Source: an uncultured Prevotella sp. (lineage in GTDB: Bacteria > Bacteroidota > Bacteroidia > Bacteroidales > Bacteroidaceae). From it: a stretch of DNA of 23,665 nucleotides. The notes beneath the pieces are model-generated. The model worked only from the letters and a program-made list of their open reading frames with translations, had not been told where the DNA came from and did not search any database. Each line of letters begins with the position of its first letter. The first letter of the stretch is position 1. Of the stretch, positions 6,365 to 15,014 are shown in pieces. The DNA is taken from positions 1-23,665 of the forward strand of contig CAMTJK010000014.1 of the NCBI GenBank assembly GCA_947072805.1, given 5' to 3'. The translations under genes were made by a program, and so were the position numbers.

Positions 6365-7126
6365 ATGAGTAATGAAATCTTCGTTGCATTCGCAACACAA
6401 AAGGGAGGTATCGGAAAATCGACCGTCACGGCTCTTGCCGCCAGCTACCTCCACAACGTGCAAGGTCACAATGTTGCCGTCATAGATTGCGACGCCCCGC
6501 AGCACAGCATCCACGGGCTGCGCGAACGTGAAACGAAACTTATCGACGAGAGCCTCTATTTCAAGGCACTCGCGTGTGACCACTTCCGCAAAATAAAAAA
6601 GAACGCCTATCCGGTCATTGCAAGCGATGCCCTCAACGCCCTTGACGATGCCGAAAGGATGCTTGCCGAAGAAGATGCGAAACCGGACATCGTGTTCTTC
6701 GATATGCCGGGAACGCTGAAAAGCAACGGCGTGGTAAAGACCCTCTCACAGATGGATTACATCTTCGCGCCCATGAGTGCCGACCGCTTCGTCGTGGAAA
6801 GCACCCTGCAATTCGCCGTGATGTTCCGTGACAACCTCATGACGACGGGACAGGCGAAAACAAAGGGGCTATACCTGTTCTGGACGATGGTGGACGGCAG
6901 GGAGAAGAACGGGCTGTACGACCTGTATGAAGATGTGATTGCCGAAATGGGGCTGTCGGTGTTGTCCACCCGCCTGCCCGACAGCAAGAAGTTCCGGCGC
7001 GACCTCTCGGAAGAGCGCAAGAGCGTTTTCCGCTCGACCATCTTCCCGATGGACGCATCCCTGCTGAAAGGGAGCGGCATCCGTGAGTTCTCGGAAGAGA
7101 TAAGCCGTATCATCAAACCTCAATGA
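6365..7126 (+). CDS. traA: TraA, ParA/MinD-family ATPase
   Basis: A 253-residue protein. It has a deviant Walker A, KGGIGKST (residues 13-20) with the signature lysine Lys13, followed by VIDCDAP and a later DIVFFDMPG strand, as in ParA/Soj ATPases. The frame is open upstream for 108 more codons to 6041, but that part is leader-like and repeat-rich, and ATG 6365 gives the normal ParA N-terminus. It is the first gene of the tra operon. ParA-type proteins at this position probably position the transfer machinery or help maintain the element; the exact role is not established from sequence. The next gene overlaps by 4 bases (ATGA). Confidence 0.88.
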   Translation: MSNEIFVAFATQKGGIGKSTVTALAASYLHNVQGHNVAVIDCDAPQHSIHGLRERETKLIDESLYFKALACDHFRKIKKNAYPVIASDALNALDDAERMLAEEDAKPDIVFFDMPGTLKSNGVVKTLSQMDYIFAPMSADRFVVESTLQFAVMFRDNLMTTGQAKTKGLYLFWTMVDGREKNGLYDLYEDVIAEMGLSVLSTRLPDSKKFRRDLSEERKSVFRSTIFPMDASLLKGSGIREFSEEISRIIKPQ

Positions 7127-7569
7127 GCATGGGCAGCAGGAAAGTGAACACCGAAGGCATCGACGAGGAACTGTTGATAGCCTCCATCGGCAGACGCAAG
7201 CAGGACGGGACCCTGTACCGCGCACAGGAGCCGCCCGTGCCTGCCCCCGAAGAAGAGAGCGTCCCGGAAACGGAACCACCGCCCACGGCATCCCCGTCAA
7301 GGGAGAAGGTGCAGAAAGACACCGCCCGCCGCAAACGGCAGGAGGACGACTATTCCGGTCTGTTCCTCCGCCGCAACGAGATAAAGACACGCCAGTGCGT
7401 CTATATCAGCCGCGACGTACACAGCAAGATTCTTAAAATCGTGAACGACATCGCCGGACGGGAAATATCGGTAGGCGGCTACGTGGACACCGTGTTGCGC
7501 CAACATCTGGAACAGCACAAGGAGAAAATAAACGAACTGTACAAGAAACAACGTGAAGATTTAATATGA
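7123..7569 (+). CDS. DUF3408 protein, first of three tandem copies
   Basis: A 148-residue protein with a disordered, Pro/Glu-rich N-terminal half (about residues 25-70). A conserved C-terminal module (about 78-145) starts IKTRQCVYISRDVHSKI and ends in a charged helix. The module looks like the ribbon-helix-helix-like DUF3408 domain common in Bacteroidetes conjugative elements, suggesting DNA binding or partnership with the ParA protein. It overlaps traA and the next gene by 4 bases each, so the three are translationally coupled. It occupies the traB position of CTnDOT, but I do not assign the letter firmly. Confidence 0.8.
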   Translation: MSMGSRKVNTEGIDEELLIASIGRRKQDGTLYRAQEPPVPAPEEESVPETEPPPTASPSREKVQKDTARRKRQEDDYSGLFLRRNEIKTRQCVYISRDVHSKILKIVNDIAGREISVGGYVDTVLRQHLEQHKEKINELYKKQREDLI

Positions 7570-7931
7570 ATATGGATATGAATCAGGAAAAGAACCAGAA
7601 AAACAGAAGTCCGCACCATGACGGCGGAGGTATGCTTGCCCAAGTGCAGGCGAGTGTGGAAATCCTGTCGCCCGTGCCGGTAAGCGGCAAATGCGGAGAA
7701 AAGGACTATGAACGGCTTTTCATCCGTGAACCCGAAGTAAAGGCACGCGAGGGGAAGATGGCATACGTGCGCCCGGAGTATCACGACCGCATCATGCGCA
7801 TAACCCGTGTAATCGGGCATGACAGATTATCGCTGTCCGCCTATATCGACCATGTGCTTACACACCACTTCAACCAGTGCGAAGAGGCGATAAAGAGCCT
7901 TTACGCCCGGAATTACGACGCAGTATTTTAA
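7566..7931 (+). CDS. DUF3408 protein, second tandem copy
   Basis: A 121-residue protein. The conserved module at about residues 55-118 (VKAREGKMAYVRPEYHDRI, then LSLSAYIDHVL) aligns with those of the genes before and after it. The N-terminal 50 residues are polar and low in complexity. The start overlaps the preceding gene by 4 bases; an internal Met codon a few residues in is an alternative. It is probably a small DNA-binding or adaptor protein of the transfer operon, in the traC region of CTnDOT. Confidence 0.78.
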   Translation: MNMDMNQEKNQKNRSPHHDGGGMLAQVQASVEILSPVPVSGKCGEKDYERLFIREPEVKAREGKMAYVRPEYHDRIMRITRVIGHDRLSLSAYIDHVLTHHFNQCEEAIKSLYARNYDAVF

Positions 7932-7950
7932 TCATCAAAAAGAAAAAGAA

Positions 7951-8193
7951 ATGAGTAGAAAAAAGAATGATTATCGCGCCTTCCTGAAAAAATCAGGCTT
8001 CAAGGCAAGGGAAGGAAAACAAGTGTCCATCAGCAAAGAGACCCATGACAAGGTTGCCATGATTGTCCGCTGGCTGGGTGATGGTGAAGTCACAATGGCC
8101 GACTTCACTGAGAACGTGGTACGCGAGTTTCTCCGTACACACCGTGACGAACTGAACCGTATGTTGAACGCACTCCCCAGAATAGATTTATGA
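7951..8193 (+). CDS. DUF3408-like protein, third and shortest copy
   Basis: An 80-residue protein that is almost only the conserved module: FKAREGKQVSISKETHDKV, then VTMADFTENVV and a charged C-terminal helix. It lacks the disordered N-terminal extension of its two neighbours. It starts 19 bases after the second copy behind an A/G-rich stretch (AAAAAGAAAAAGAA), and its stop overlaps the next start by 4 bases. The similarity in pattern and position points to tandem duplication followed by divergence. Confidence 0.75.
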   Translation: MSRKKNDYRAFLKKSGFKAREGKQVSISKETHDKVAMIVRWLGDGEVTMADFTENVVREFLRTHRDELNRMLNALPRIDL

Positions 8194-8906
8194 GCATGAC
8201 GATGATTCTCCTGACCGTATCGGTCGGCTGCAACCTATGGTTCCTGTTCCTGCTGCTCTACGACCGCATCATGGAAACGAGATTCGTCCGCTTCCTTAAA
8301 GGCATTGCCGGGCTATGGCGGTCATTGGGCGGCACGGAGGTAAAGCAGGAAATGATACGGGAAACACCTCCCGCAGAAACATCGGACATCATCGGCAAAA
8401 GCCGTTTCAAGATGGCATCAACCCGGACAACCGCTGCCATACCGATGCAAGAAGCCGCCACTTCGGAAAAAGGCATTGAGCTGTCGGAGGAAGAGGCTAC
8501 TTTTGACGATGGAAACACGGAAACCGTGTCCCGTCCGGCACAAGTCCCGGAGGAAAAACTCGATGAAACCTTCACGAGCATCCCGCCTTCGGAACTGGAG
8601 TTCGGGGAGGATGAACCGGAGGACGGAACGCCCGACACACCAAGAGCTACGGGGAGCAGTTTTGACGAGATAGACGATGCGGTCAGGGCTGCCAAGAACC
8701 CGGAAGCGACAAAGAAGGAATGTGAGCGTGCGGCAAAGGTCTTCTCCGATATGGAAGGAACGGAACTGTACGAGAAACTGATGTCCGGCTCAACTGAAAT
8801 GAGCATCCGCATCAAGGGGCTTATCGAAGTCCGGCTGAAGAAACCGAAAAAGGAATTTACCGTACCCGACAACATTGACGAGTTCAATATTCGGGACTAT
8901 GTATAA
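8190..8906 (+). CDS. traD: TraD-type membrane protein with acidic cytoplasmic tail
   Basis: A 238-residue protein. One hydrophobic segment lies near the N-terminus (ILLTVSVGCNLWFLFLLLY, about residues 6-24), then a basic turn, then a long acidic low-complexity region (about 90-155, rich in Glu, Asp, Ser, Thr and Pro). It ends in a helical region with a conserved-looking tail (DNIDEFNIRDYV). The position, last gene before traE, matches traD of CTnDOT; the function is unknown. ATGA overlap with the preceding gene indicates coupling. Met3 and Met5 are alternative starts. Confidence 0.65.
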   Translation: MSMTMILLTVSVGCNLWFLFLLLYDRIMETRFVRFLKGIAGLWRSLGGTEVKQEMIRETPPAETSDIIGKSRFKMASTRTTAAIPMQEAATSEKGIELSEEEATFDDGNTETVSRPAQVPEEKLDETFTSIPPSELEFGEDEPEDGTPDTPRATGSSFDEIDDAVRAAKNPEATKKECERAAKVFSDMEGTELYEKLMSGSTEMSIRIKGLIEVRLKKPKKEFTVPDNIDEFNIRDYV

Positions 8907-8985
8907 CGACTAAAAAAGAGTGGAAATGAAAACGTAAGACGGCATCAACCATGCGCACGGCAGTACAAGGTACAGCCAACCCGCA

Positions 8986-9005
8986 ACGGACAGCCCCAAG
9001 TCCGT
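8986..9005 (+). other. Hairpin in the traE leader
   Basis: ACGGAC (8986-8991) pairs with GTCCGT (9000-9005) around loop AGCCCCAA, and flanking CCCG and CGGG segments could lengthen the structure. The 203-base gap between traD and traE (8907-9109) also has an 18-codon frame (8951-9007), too short to call, and a copy of the CCACTAAAA-type motif. The gap marks a break in the otherwise tightly packed operon and may hold an internal control point. Confidence 0.35.
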
Positions 9006-9021
9006 AGAAACAAACGGGCTA

Positions 9022-9038
9022 CCACTAAAACCAAAGTA
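9022..9038 (+). repeat. CCACTAAAACCAAAGTA motif, traE leader copy
   Basis: A 17-base copy lacking one T of the 18-base motif before traI and traN. It lies 71 bases before the traE ATG, not directly before a start codon, unlike the other copies. Confidence 0.55.
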
Positions 9039-9109
9039 AAGTAATCAAGTATCAACCGCCCGAAAAAGGACTATCCACCCTTTGGACGGCACAAAAAAAA
9101 GAACAGTTT

Positions 9110-9421
9110 ATGAACAAGAACATCAGACAAAAGTTCATCATCTCTGCGGCACTCATGATTGCCGCAACCGCTTCTGCTTTCGCACAAGGAAACGGTCTGG
9201 CAGGCATCAACGAAGCCACCTCTATGGTCTCAAGCTATTTTGACCCAGGCACGAAATTAATTTACGCCATCGGCGCGGTGGTCGGGCTTATCGGCGGCGT
9301 GAAAGTCTATGGCAAGTTCTCGTCCGGCGACCCCGACACGAGCAAGACAGCCGCCTCATGGTTCGGGGCTTGCATCTTCCTGATTGTCGCCGCCACCATC
9401 CTGCGTTCATTCTTCCTTTAA
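9110..9421 (+). CDS. traE: TraE, pilin-like small membrane protein (DUF4134)
   Basis: A 103-residue protein with a signal peptide ending near AFAQG (about residue 25), then two hydrophobic helices (about 50-66 and 82-100) joined by a short Gly-rich polar stretch (GKFSSGDPDTSK). Size, signal and two-helix form are those of VirB2-like pilin subunits, and DUF4134/TraE proteins are regarded as the equivalent in Bacteroides elements. It begins the mating-pair-formation block and is followed after 10 bases by traF. Confidence 0.88.
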   Translation: MNKNIRQKFIISAALMIAATASAFAQGNGLAGINEATSMVSSYFDPGTKLIYAIGAVVGLIGGVKVYGKFSSGDPDTSKTAASWFGACIFLIVAATILRSFFL

Positions 9422-9431
9422 TAAACAATGT

Positions 9432-9764
9432 ATGGCTGAATACCCGATAAACAAGGGTATCGGCCGCCCGGTCGAGTTCAAGGGTCTGAAGGCTCAGTAC
9501 CTCTTCATCTTCTGCGGAGGTCTGCTGGCACTCTTCATCCTGTTCGTCATCCTCTACATGGTCGGCATCGACCAGTGGATATGTATCGGCTTCGGCGCGG
9601 CATCGTCCTCCATCCTCGTATGGCAGACCTTCGCGCTGAACGCCCGGTACGGCGAACACGGGCTGATGAAATTGGGAGCGGCAAGGAGCCATCCCCGATA
9701 CCTTATCAACCGGCGGCGGATCACCCGATTATTCAAACGGCAACGAAAGGAAGAAACGACATGA
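9432..9764 (+). CDS. traF: TraF, VirB3-like inner membrane protein (DUF4133)
   Basis: A 110-residue protein starting at ATG 9432 (MAEYPINKGIGRPVEF); the frame is open upstream into traE but has no better start. Two adjacent hydrophobic segments (about residues 22-44 and 48-64) follow a short cytoplasmic N-terminus, and the C-terminus is strongly basic. This is the VirB3 plan, and as in other type IV systems it lies just before the VirB4 ATPase. Its stop overlaps the traG start by 4 bases (ATGA). Confidence 0.88.
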   Translation: MAEYPINKGIGRPVEFKGLKAQYLFIFCGGLLALFILFVILYMVGIDQWICIGFGAASSSILVWQTFALNARYGEHGLMKLGAARSHPRYLINRRRITRLFKRQRKEETT

Positions 9765-12265
9765 GAAATACATCCAAAATGACAACACTGGAAAACAAGT
9801 TCCCGCTGCTGGCGGTGGAGCATGGCTGCATCATTTCCAAAGACGCCGACATCACGGTGGCTTTCGAGGTGGAACTGCCGGAGCTTTATACCGTGACGGG
9901 CGCGGAGTACGAGGCGATACACGGCTGCTGGTGCAAGGCTATCAAGGTGCTGCCGGACTTCTGCGTCGTGCATAAGCAGGACTGGTTCATCAAGGAACGC
10001 TACAAGCCGGAGCTACAGAAGGACGACATGAGTTTCTTGAGCCGCTCTTTTGAACGCCACTTCAACGAGCGTCCGTACCTGAAACATTCCTGCTACCTCT
10101 ACCTGACCAAGACGACAAAGGAGCGTAACCGGATGCAGAGCAACTTCAGTACGCTGTGCCGGGGGCATATCATCCCGAAGGAGCTGGATAAGGAAACCGC
10201 CGGGAAGTTCATGGAAGCCGCCGAACAGTTCGAGCGCATCATGAACGACAGCGGCTTTGTCAGGCTGCGCCGCTTCTCCACCGACGAGCTTGTCGGGACG
10301 GAGAAGTCTGCCGGGCTGATAGAGCGTTACTTCTCGCTCATGCCCGAAGGCGACACGACCTTGCAGGACATCGACCTCTCGGCAAAGGAAATGCGCATCG
10401 GCGACAACCGCCTGTGTCTGCACACCCTCTCCGACGCGGAGGATATGCCCGGAAAGGTAGCTACCGACATCCGGTACGAAAAACTTTCCACCGACCGCTC
10501 GGACTGCCGCCTCTCCTTCGCCTCCCCCGTGGGGCTGCTGCTCTCCTGCAACCACATCTACAACCAGTATGTGATTATCGACAACAGCGAGGAAAATTTG
10601 CAGAAGTTCGAGAAGTCCGCGAGGAATATGCAGTCGCTCTCCCGATACAGCCGGAGCAACAGCATCAACCGCGAGTGGATAGACCAGTACCTGAACGAAG
10701 CCCATTCCTACGGGCTGACCTCGGTACGGGCGCACTTCAACGTCATGGCATGGAGCGATGACGCGGAGGAACTGAAGCATATCAAGAACGATGTAGGCAG
10801 CCAGCTGGCGAGTATGGAGTGCGTACCGCGCCACAACACCATCGACTGCCCGACACTCTACTGGGCGGCGATGCCCGGCAATGCGGCGGACTTCCCGGCG
10901 GAAGAGAGTTTCCATATCTTCATCGAGCAGGCGGTATGCCTTTTCACGGAGGAAACCAACTACCGCAGCTCGCTCTCGCCCTTCGGCATCAAGATGGTGG
11001 ACAGGCTCACTGGAAAACCGTTGCACCTTGATATCAGCGACCTGCCGATGAAGCGGGGCATCACGACGAACCGCAACAAGTTCGTGTTGGGTCCTTCGGG
11101 CAGCGGCAAATCCTTCTTTATGAACCACCTCGTGAGGCAATACTACGAGCAGGGTACGCATGTGGTACTGGTGGACACGGGAAACTCCTATCAGGGCTTG
11201 TGCGAGATGATCCGGCGCAAAACAAACGGGGCGGACGGCGTGTACTTCACCTACACGGAGGAGAAACCGATTTCGTTCAACCCGTTCTACACCGATGATT
11301 ACGTGTTCGACGTGGAGAAAAAGGACAGCATCAAGACGCTGCTGCTGACGCTCTGGAAGTCGGAGGACGACAAAGTGACGAAGACGGAAAGCGGCGAACT
11401 GGGCAGTGCGGTGAACGCCTATATTGAGCGTATCAGGGCTGACAGGAGCATCGTCCCCTCGTTCAACACCTTCTACGAGTATATGCGCGACGACTACCGC
11501 CGCGAACTGGCGGAACGTGAGATAAAGGTGGAGAAGTCAGACTTCAACATCGACAATATGCTCACCACCATGCGGCAGTATTACCGGGGCGGACGCTACG
11601 ACTTCCTGCTCAACTCCACGGAGAACATCGACCTGCTCGGCAAGCGGTTCATCGTCTTCGAGATTGACAGTATTAAGGAAAATCGCGAGCTTTTCCCGGT
11701 CGTGACCATCATCATCATGGAAGCCTTCATCAACAAGATGCGCCGTCTGAAAGGCGTAAGGAAACAGCTGATAGTGGAAGAGGCTTGGAAGGCTCTATCT
11801 TCGGCGAACATGGCTGAGTACCTGCGCTATATGTACAAGACCGTGCGCAAGTATTACGGGGAGGCAATCGTGGTGACGCAGGAGGTGGACGACATCATTT
11901 CCTCGCCCGTGGTCAAGGAGAGCATCATCAATAACTCCGACTGCAAAATACTCCTCGACCAGCGGAAGTACATGAACAAGTTTGATGCCATACAGTCCCT
12001 TTTAGGTCTGACGGAGAAGGAGAAGTCGCAGATACTCTCCATCAACATGGCGAACAACCCGTCAAGGCTCTACAAGGAAGTCTGGATCGGACTGGGCGGC
12101 ACGCAGTCGGCGGTCTATGCCACCGAAGTTAGTGCTGAAGAGTATCTGGCGTACACCACTGAAGAAACGGAGAAGGTGGAGGTTTACCGTCTGGCGGAGC
12201 AGCTGGGCGGCGACATCGAAGCCGCCATCCGGCAGCTTGCCGAAAGGCGGAGAAACAAGAAATAA
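9761..12265 (+). CDS. traG: TraG, VirB4-family conjugation ATPase
   Basis: An 834-residue protein. The N-terminal half (about 1-420) is the VirB4-type domain, followed by an ATPase with Walker A GPSGSGKS (residues 444-451) and Walker B QLIVEEAW near residue 670. Further conserved segments lie downstream (VTQEVDDI, LLDQRKYMNKFD). The start at ATG 9761 overlaps the traF stop; the frame is open 62 codons further upstream but that overlaps traF and is rejected. The protein powers pilus and channel assembly in the inner membrane. It belongs to the Bacteroides/Flavobacterium TraG family (Bac_Flav_CT_G). Confidence 0.95.
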   Translation: MRNTSKMTTLENKFPLLAVEHGCIISKDADITVAFEVELPELYTVTGAEYEAIHGCWCKAIKVLPDFCVVHKQDWFIKERYKPELQKDDMSFLSRSFERHFNERPYLKHSCYLYLTKTTKERNRMQSNFSTLCRGHIIPKELDKETAGKFMEAAEQFERIMNDSGFVRLRRFSTDELVGTEKSAGLIERYFSLMPEGDTTLQDIDLSAKEMRIGDNRLCLHTLSDAEDMPGKVATDIRYEKLSTDRSDCRLSFASPVGLLLSCNHIYNQYVIIDNSEENLQKFEKSARNMQSLSRYSRSNSINREWIDQYLNEAHSYGLTSVRAHFNVMAWSDDAEELKHIKNDVGSQLASMECVPRHNTIDCPTLYWAAMPGNAADFPAEESFHIFIEQAVCLFTEETNYRSSLSPFGIKMVDRLTGKPLHLDISDLPMKRGITTNRNKFVLGPSGSGKSFFMNHLVRQYYEQGTHVVLVDTGNSYQGLCEMIRRKTNGADGVYFTYTEEKPISFNPFYTDDYVFDVEKKDSIKTLLLTLWKSEDDKVTKTESGELGSAVNAYIERIRADRSIVPSFNTFYEYMRDDYRRELAEREIKVEKSDFNIDNMLTTMRQYYRGGRYDFLLNSTENIDLLGKRFIVFEIDSIKENRELFPVVTIIIMEAFINKMRRLKGVRKQLIVEEAWKALSSANMAEYLRYMYKTVRKYYGEAIVVTQEVDDIISSPVVKESIINNSDCKILLDQRKYMNKFDAIQSLLGLTEKEKSQILSINMANNPSRLYKEVWIGLGGTQSAVYATEVSAEEYLAYTTEETEKVEVYRLAEQLGGDIEAAIRQLAERRRNKK

Positions 12266-12295
12266 TAGAAACAGATTCATCAACCAAAAAAGAAA

Positions 12296-12685
12296 ATGTG
12301 TATGAGTATATCAAGAACGAAAATGCTGCAAGTCAGCAAGTGTTTAATCGGGCTGGCAGTCATGATACTGCAATCCTGCGAAACTGTGGACAACCGCCGC
12401 GACCTGCTTTGCGGGAACTGGGAGAGCGTTGAGGGAAAGCCCGACGTGCTTATCTACAAGGAGGGCGAAGCCTATAAGGTAACAGTATTCAAGCGGAGCG
12501 GTCTGCGCCGTAAGCTGAAACCGGAAACCTATCTCTTGCAGGAGGAGAACGGCAACCTGTTCATGAACACCGGATTCCGTATCGACGTGTCCTACAACGA
12601 GGCGACGGACATCCTGACCTTCTCGCCCAACGGGGACTATGTGCGCGTGAACCCGAAACCGGACCATCCGATAGGCGAGCAATAA
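12296..12685 (+). CDS. traH: TraH-position lipoprotein (DUF3876-like)
   Basis: A 129-residue protein. The N-terminus is a lipoprotein signal: basic residues, a hydrophobic stretch, then lipobox LQSC with Cys28. The rest is rich in strands (NWESVEGKPDVLIYKEG, ILTFSPNGDYVRV) and looks like a small beta domain. ATG 12302 and ATG 12323 are alternative starts; the signal is intact with 12302. It lies between traG and traI, the traH position of CTnDOT. Lipoprotein members of type IV systems often stabilise the outer membrane core, but the role here is unproven. Confidence 0.75.
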   Translation: MCMSISRTKMLQVSKCLIGLAVMILQSCETVDNRRDLLCGNWESVEGKPDVLIYKEGEAYKVTVFKRSGLRRKLKPETYLLQEENGNLFMNTGFRIDVSYNEATDILTFSPNGDYVRVNPKPDHPIGEQ

Positions 12686-12695
12686 ATAATGAAAT

Positions 12696-12713
12696 CCACT
12701 AAAATCCAAAGTA
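12696..12713 (+). repeat. CCACTAAAATCCAAAGTA motif, traI copy
   Basis: The full 18-base motif ends 2 bases before ATG 12716. The identical sequence with identical spacing occurs before traN. An in-frame ATG at 12689 would translate through the motif, and the conservation of the motif itself argues against that start. Confidence 0.7.
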
Positions 12714-12715
12714 AC

Positions 12716-13345
12716 ATGAGAACAAGAATAACATTAGCCATCTGCCTGTGCCTGTTTGCAGTCGGCAGGGCAAGCGCACAGTGGGCGGTGATAGACCCGT
12801 CCAACATCGCGCAGAGCATCGTGAACACCTCCAAGAACGTGGTACACACTTCCACGACCGCCCAGAATATGATAAAAAATTTTCAAGAGACGGTGAAGAT
12901 TTACGAGCAGGGCAAGAAGTATTATGACGCACTCAAATCCGTGAACAATCTGGTAAAGGACGCCCGGAAGGTGCAGCAAACCATCCTGATGGTGGGTGAC
13001 ATCACCGACACCTATGTGACCAGTTTCCAGAGGATGATGCGTGACGATAACTTCACGGTGGAGGAACTGGGAGCCATCGCTTTCGGCTACACGAAACTGC
13101 TGGAGGAATCCAACGACGTGCTGACGGAACTGAAGAATGTGGTGAACATCACCACGCTCTCCATGACAGACAAGGAGCGCATGGACGTGGTGGAACGCTG
13201 CTACTCCAAGATGAAGCGTTACCGCAACCTTGTGAGCTACTACACCAACAAGAACATCAGCGTGAGCTACCTGCGTGCGAAAAAGAAGAACGACCTCGAC
13301 CGCATCATGGGGCTGTACGGGAACATGAACGAAAGATACTGGTAG
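12716..13345 (+). CDS. traI: TraI, secreted helical protein (DUF4141)
   Basis: A 209-residue protein. ATG 12716 gives a clean signal peptide (MRTRITLAICLCLFAVGRASAQ) and sits 2 bases after the repeated motif, so it is preferred over ATG 12689. The mature part is almost wholly helical and polar with Asn-, Lys- and Asp-rich repeats, resembling the TrbJ/VirB5-like periplasmic proteins of type IV systems. DUF4141/TraI of Bacteroides elements is placed in this role by position and form, which is inference. traJ starts 3 bases after its stop. Confidence 0.87.
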   Translation: MRTRITLAICLCLFAVGRASAQWAVIDPSNIAQSIVNTSKNVVHTSTTAQNMIKNFQETVKIYEQGKKYYDALKSVNNLVKDARKVQQTILMVGDITDTYVTSFQRMMRDDNFTVEELGAIAFGYTKLLEESNDVLTELKNVVNITTLSMTDKERMDVVERCYSKMKRYRNLVSYYTNKNISVSYLRAKKKNDLDRIMGLYGNMNERYW

Positions 13346-13348
13346 CCT

Positions 13349-14353
13349 ATGAATTTCGACAACCTTCACCAGATTCTGCGCTCGCTCTACGAACAGATGA
13401 TGCCGCTATGCGGGGACATGGCGGGCGTGGCGAAAGGCATCGCCGGGCTGGGTGCGCTGTTCTACGTCGCCTACCGGGTGTGGCAGTCGCTGGCGAGAGC
13501 CGAACCGATAGACGTGTTCCCCATGCTGCGCCCGTTTGCGATAGGCTTATGCATCATGTTCTTCCCGACGGTGGTATTAGGCACGATAAACAGTGTCATG
13601 TCGCCCGTCGTGCAGGGCACGGCAAAGATGCTGGAGGCGGAAACGCTGGACATGAACCAGTACCGTGAGCAGAAAGACAAACTGGAATACGAGGCGATGA
13701 TGCGCAACCCCGAAACCGCCTACCTTGTGTCGAACGAGGAGTTTGACAAACAGCTGGAGGAACTGGGCTGGTCACCCGGTGACATGGTGACGATGGCGGG
13801 GATGTATATCGAGCGCGGGATGTACAACATGAAGAAGGGCATCCGCGACTTCTTCCGCGAGATACTGGAACTGATGTTCCAAGCCGCCGCCCTCGTGATA
13901 GATACCATCCGCACGTTCTTCCTCGTGGTGCTGGCGATACTCGGTCCGATAGCCTTCGCCATATCGGTGTGGGACGGCTTTCAAAGTACACTCACACAGT
14001 GGATATGCCGCTACATACAGGTTTATCTGTGGCTGCCCGTGTCGGATATGTTCAGCACCATACTGGCGAAGATTCAGGTGCTGATGCTGCAAAGCGACAT
14101 CGAGCGTATGCAGGCTGACCCGAACTTCTCGCTGGATTCGAGCGACGGTGTGTATATCGTCTTCATGATCATAGGAATCATCGGCTACTTCACCATCCCG
14201 ACGGTGGCAGGCTGGATTATCCAAGCCGGAGGCATGGGAAGCTACGGTCGCAACGTGAACCAGACGGCAGGACGAGCAGGAAGCATGGCGGGCAGCGTGG
14301 CGGGTGCAGCCGCAGGCAACATGGTCGGACGTGCCGGGAAACTGCTGAAATAA
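13349..14353 (+). CDS. traJ: TraJ, VirB6-like polytopic membrane protein
   Basis: A 334-residue protein with several hydrophobic segments: about residues 24-45, 60-78, a long paired region near 175-210 (AAALVIDTIRTFFLVVLAILGPIAFAISVW), and about 265-292. A Gly/Ala-rich tail follows (MAGSVAGAAAGNMVGRAG). A central charged region (90-160) is probably exposed. This is the form of VirB6/TrbL proteins, which make the inner membrane part of the channel, and it matches the Bac_Flav_CT_J family. Confidence 0.9.
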   Translation: MNFDNLHQILRSLYEQMMPLCGDMAGVAKGIAGLGALFYVAYRVWQSLARAEPIDVFPMLRPFAIGLCIMFFPTVVLGTINSVMSPVVQGTAKMLEAETLDMNQYREQKDKLEYEAMMRNPETAYLVSNEEFDKQLEELGWSPGDMVTMAGMYIERGMYNMKKGIRDFFREILELMFQAAALVIDTIRTFFLVVLAILGPIAFAISVWDGFQSTLTQWICRYIQVYLWLPVSDMFSTILAKIQVLMLQSDIERMQADPNFSLDSSDGVYIVFMIIGIIGYFTIPTVAGWIIQAGGMGSYGRNVNQTAGRAGSMAGSVAGAAAGNMVGRAGKLLK

Positions 14354-14384
14354 TCAACTGACAATTAAAAACGAATAAAAAACA

Positions 14385-15008
14385 ATGGAATTTAAGTCAC
14401 TCAAAAACATCGAATCATCGTTCAGGCAGATACGCCTGTTCGGTATCGTCTTCCTCTCGTTGTGCGCCGTGATAACGGTATGGAGCGTGTGGAGTTCCTA
14501 CCGCTTCGCAGAGCGGCAACGGGAAAAGATTTACGTGCTGGACAACGGCAAGTCGCTGATGCTGGCTCTCTCGCAGGACTTGTCGCAGAACCGTCCGGCG
14601 GAGGCAAGGGAACACGTGCGTCGTTTCCACGAGCTGTTCTTCACGCTCTCGCCCGAAAAGAGCGCGATAGAGCATAACGTGAAACGCGCCCTGCTATTAG
14701 CGGACAAAAGTGTGTACAACTACTATTCGGACTTTGCCGAGAAAGGGTACTACAACCGCATTATCGCCGGGAACATCAACCAAGTGCTGAAGGTGGACAG
14801 CGTGGTATGCGACTTCAACGGTTATCCCTACCGTGCCGTGACCTACGCCACACAGAAGATCATCCGGCAAAGCAACGTCACCGAGCGCAGCCTCGTGACC
14901 ACGTGCCGCCTCTTGAACTCGTCCCGTTCGGATGACAATCCCAACGGTTTCACCATCGAGGGATTCACCATCATCGAGAACAAGGATTTACAAACCATCA
15001 AACGGTAA
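14385..15008 (+). CDS. traK: TraK, VirB8-like bitopic protein
   Basis: A 207-residue protein with a short cytoplasmic N-terminus, one transmembrane helix (about residues 18-38, RLFGIVFLSLCAVITVWSVW) and a periplasmic domain of about 165 residues. This is the VirB8/TrbF plan, a nucleation factor of the type IV assembly. It matches the Bacteroides TraK family (Bac_Flav_CT_K). It lies 31 bases after traJ and 6 bases before traL. Confidence 0.9.
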   Translation: MEFKSLKNIESSFRQIRLFGIVFLSLCAVITVWSVWSSYRFAERQREKIYVLDNGKSLMLALSQDLSQNRPAEAREHVRRFHELFFTLSPEKSAIEHNVKRALLLADKSVYNYYSDFAEKGYYNRIIAGNINQVLKVDSVVCDFNGYPYRAVTYATQKIIRQSNVTERSLVTTCRLLNSSRSDDNPNGFTIEGFTIIENKDLQTIKR

Positions 15009-15014
15009 ACAGAC

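Noticed and set aside
8951..9007. An 18-codon frame in the traE leader
   Set aside because: Very short, and it overlaps the hairpin at 8986-9005; no support for translation.
10013..11161. Long minus-strand frame of 382 residues opposite traG
   Set aside because: It is an antisense shadow of a GC-rich, strongly conserved gene; Val/His/Arg-rich with no domain.
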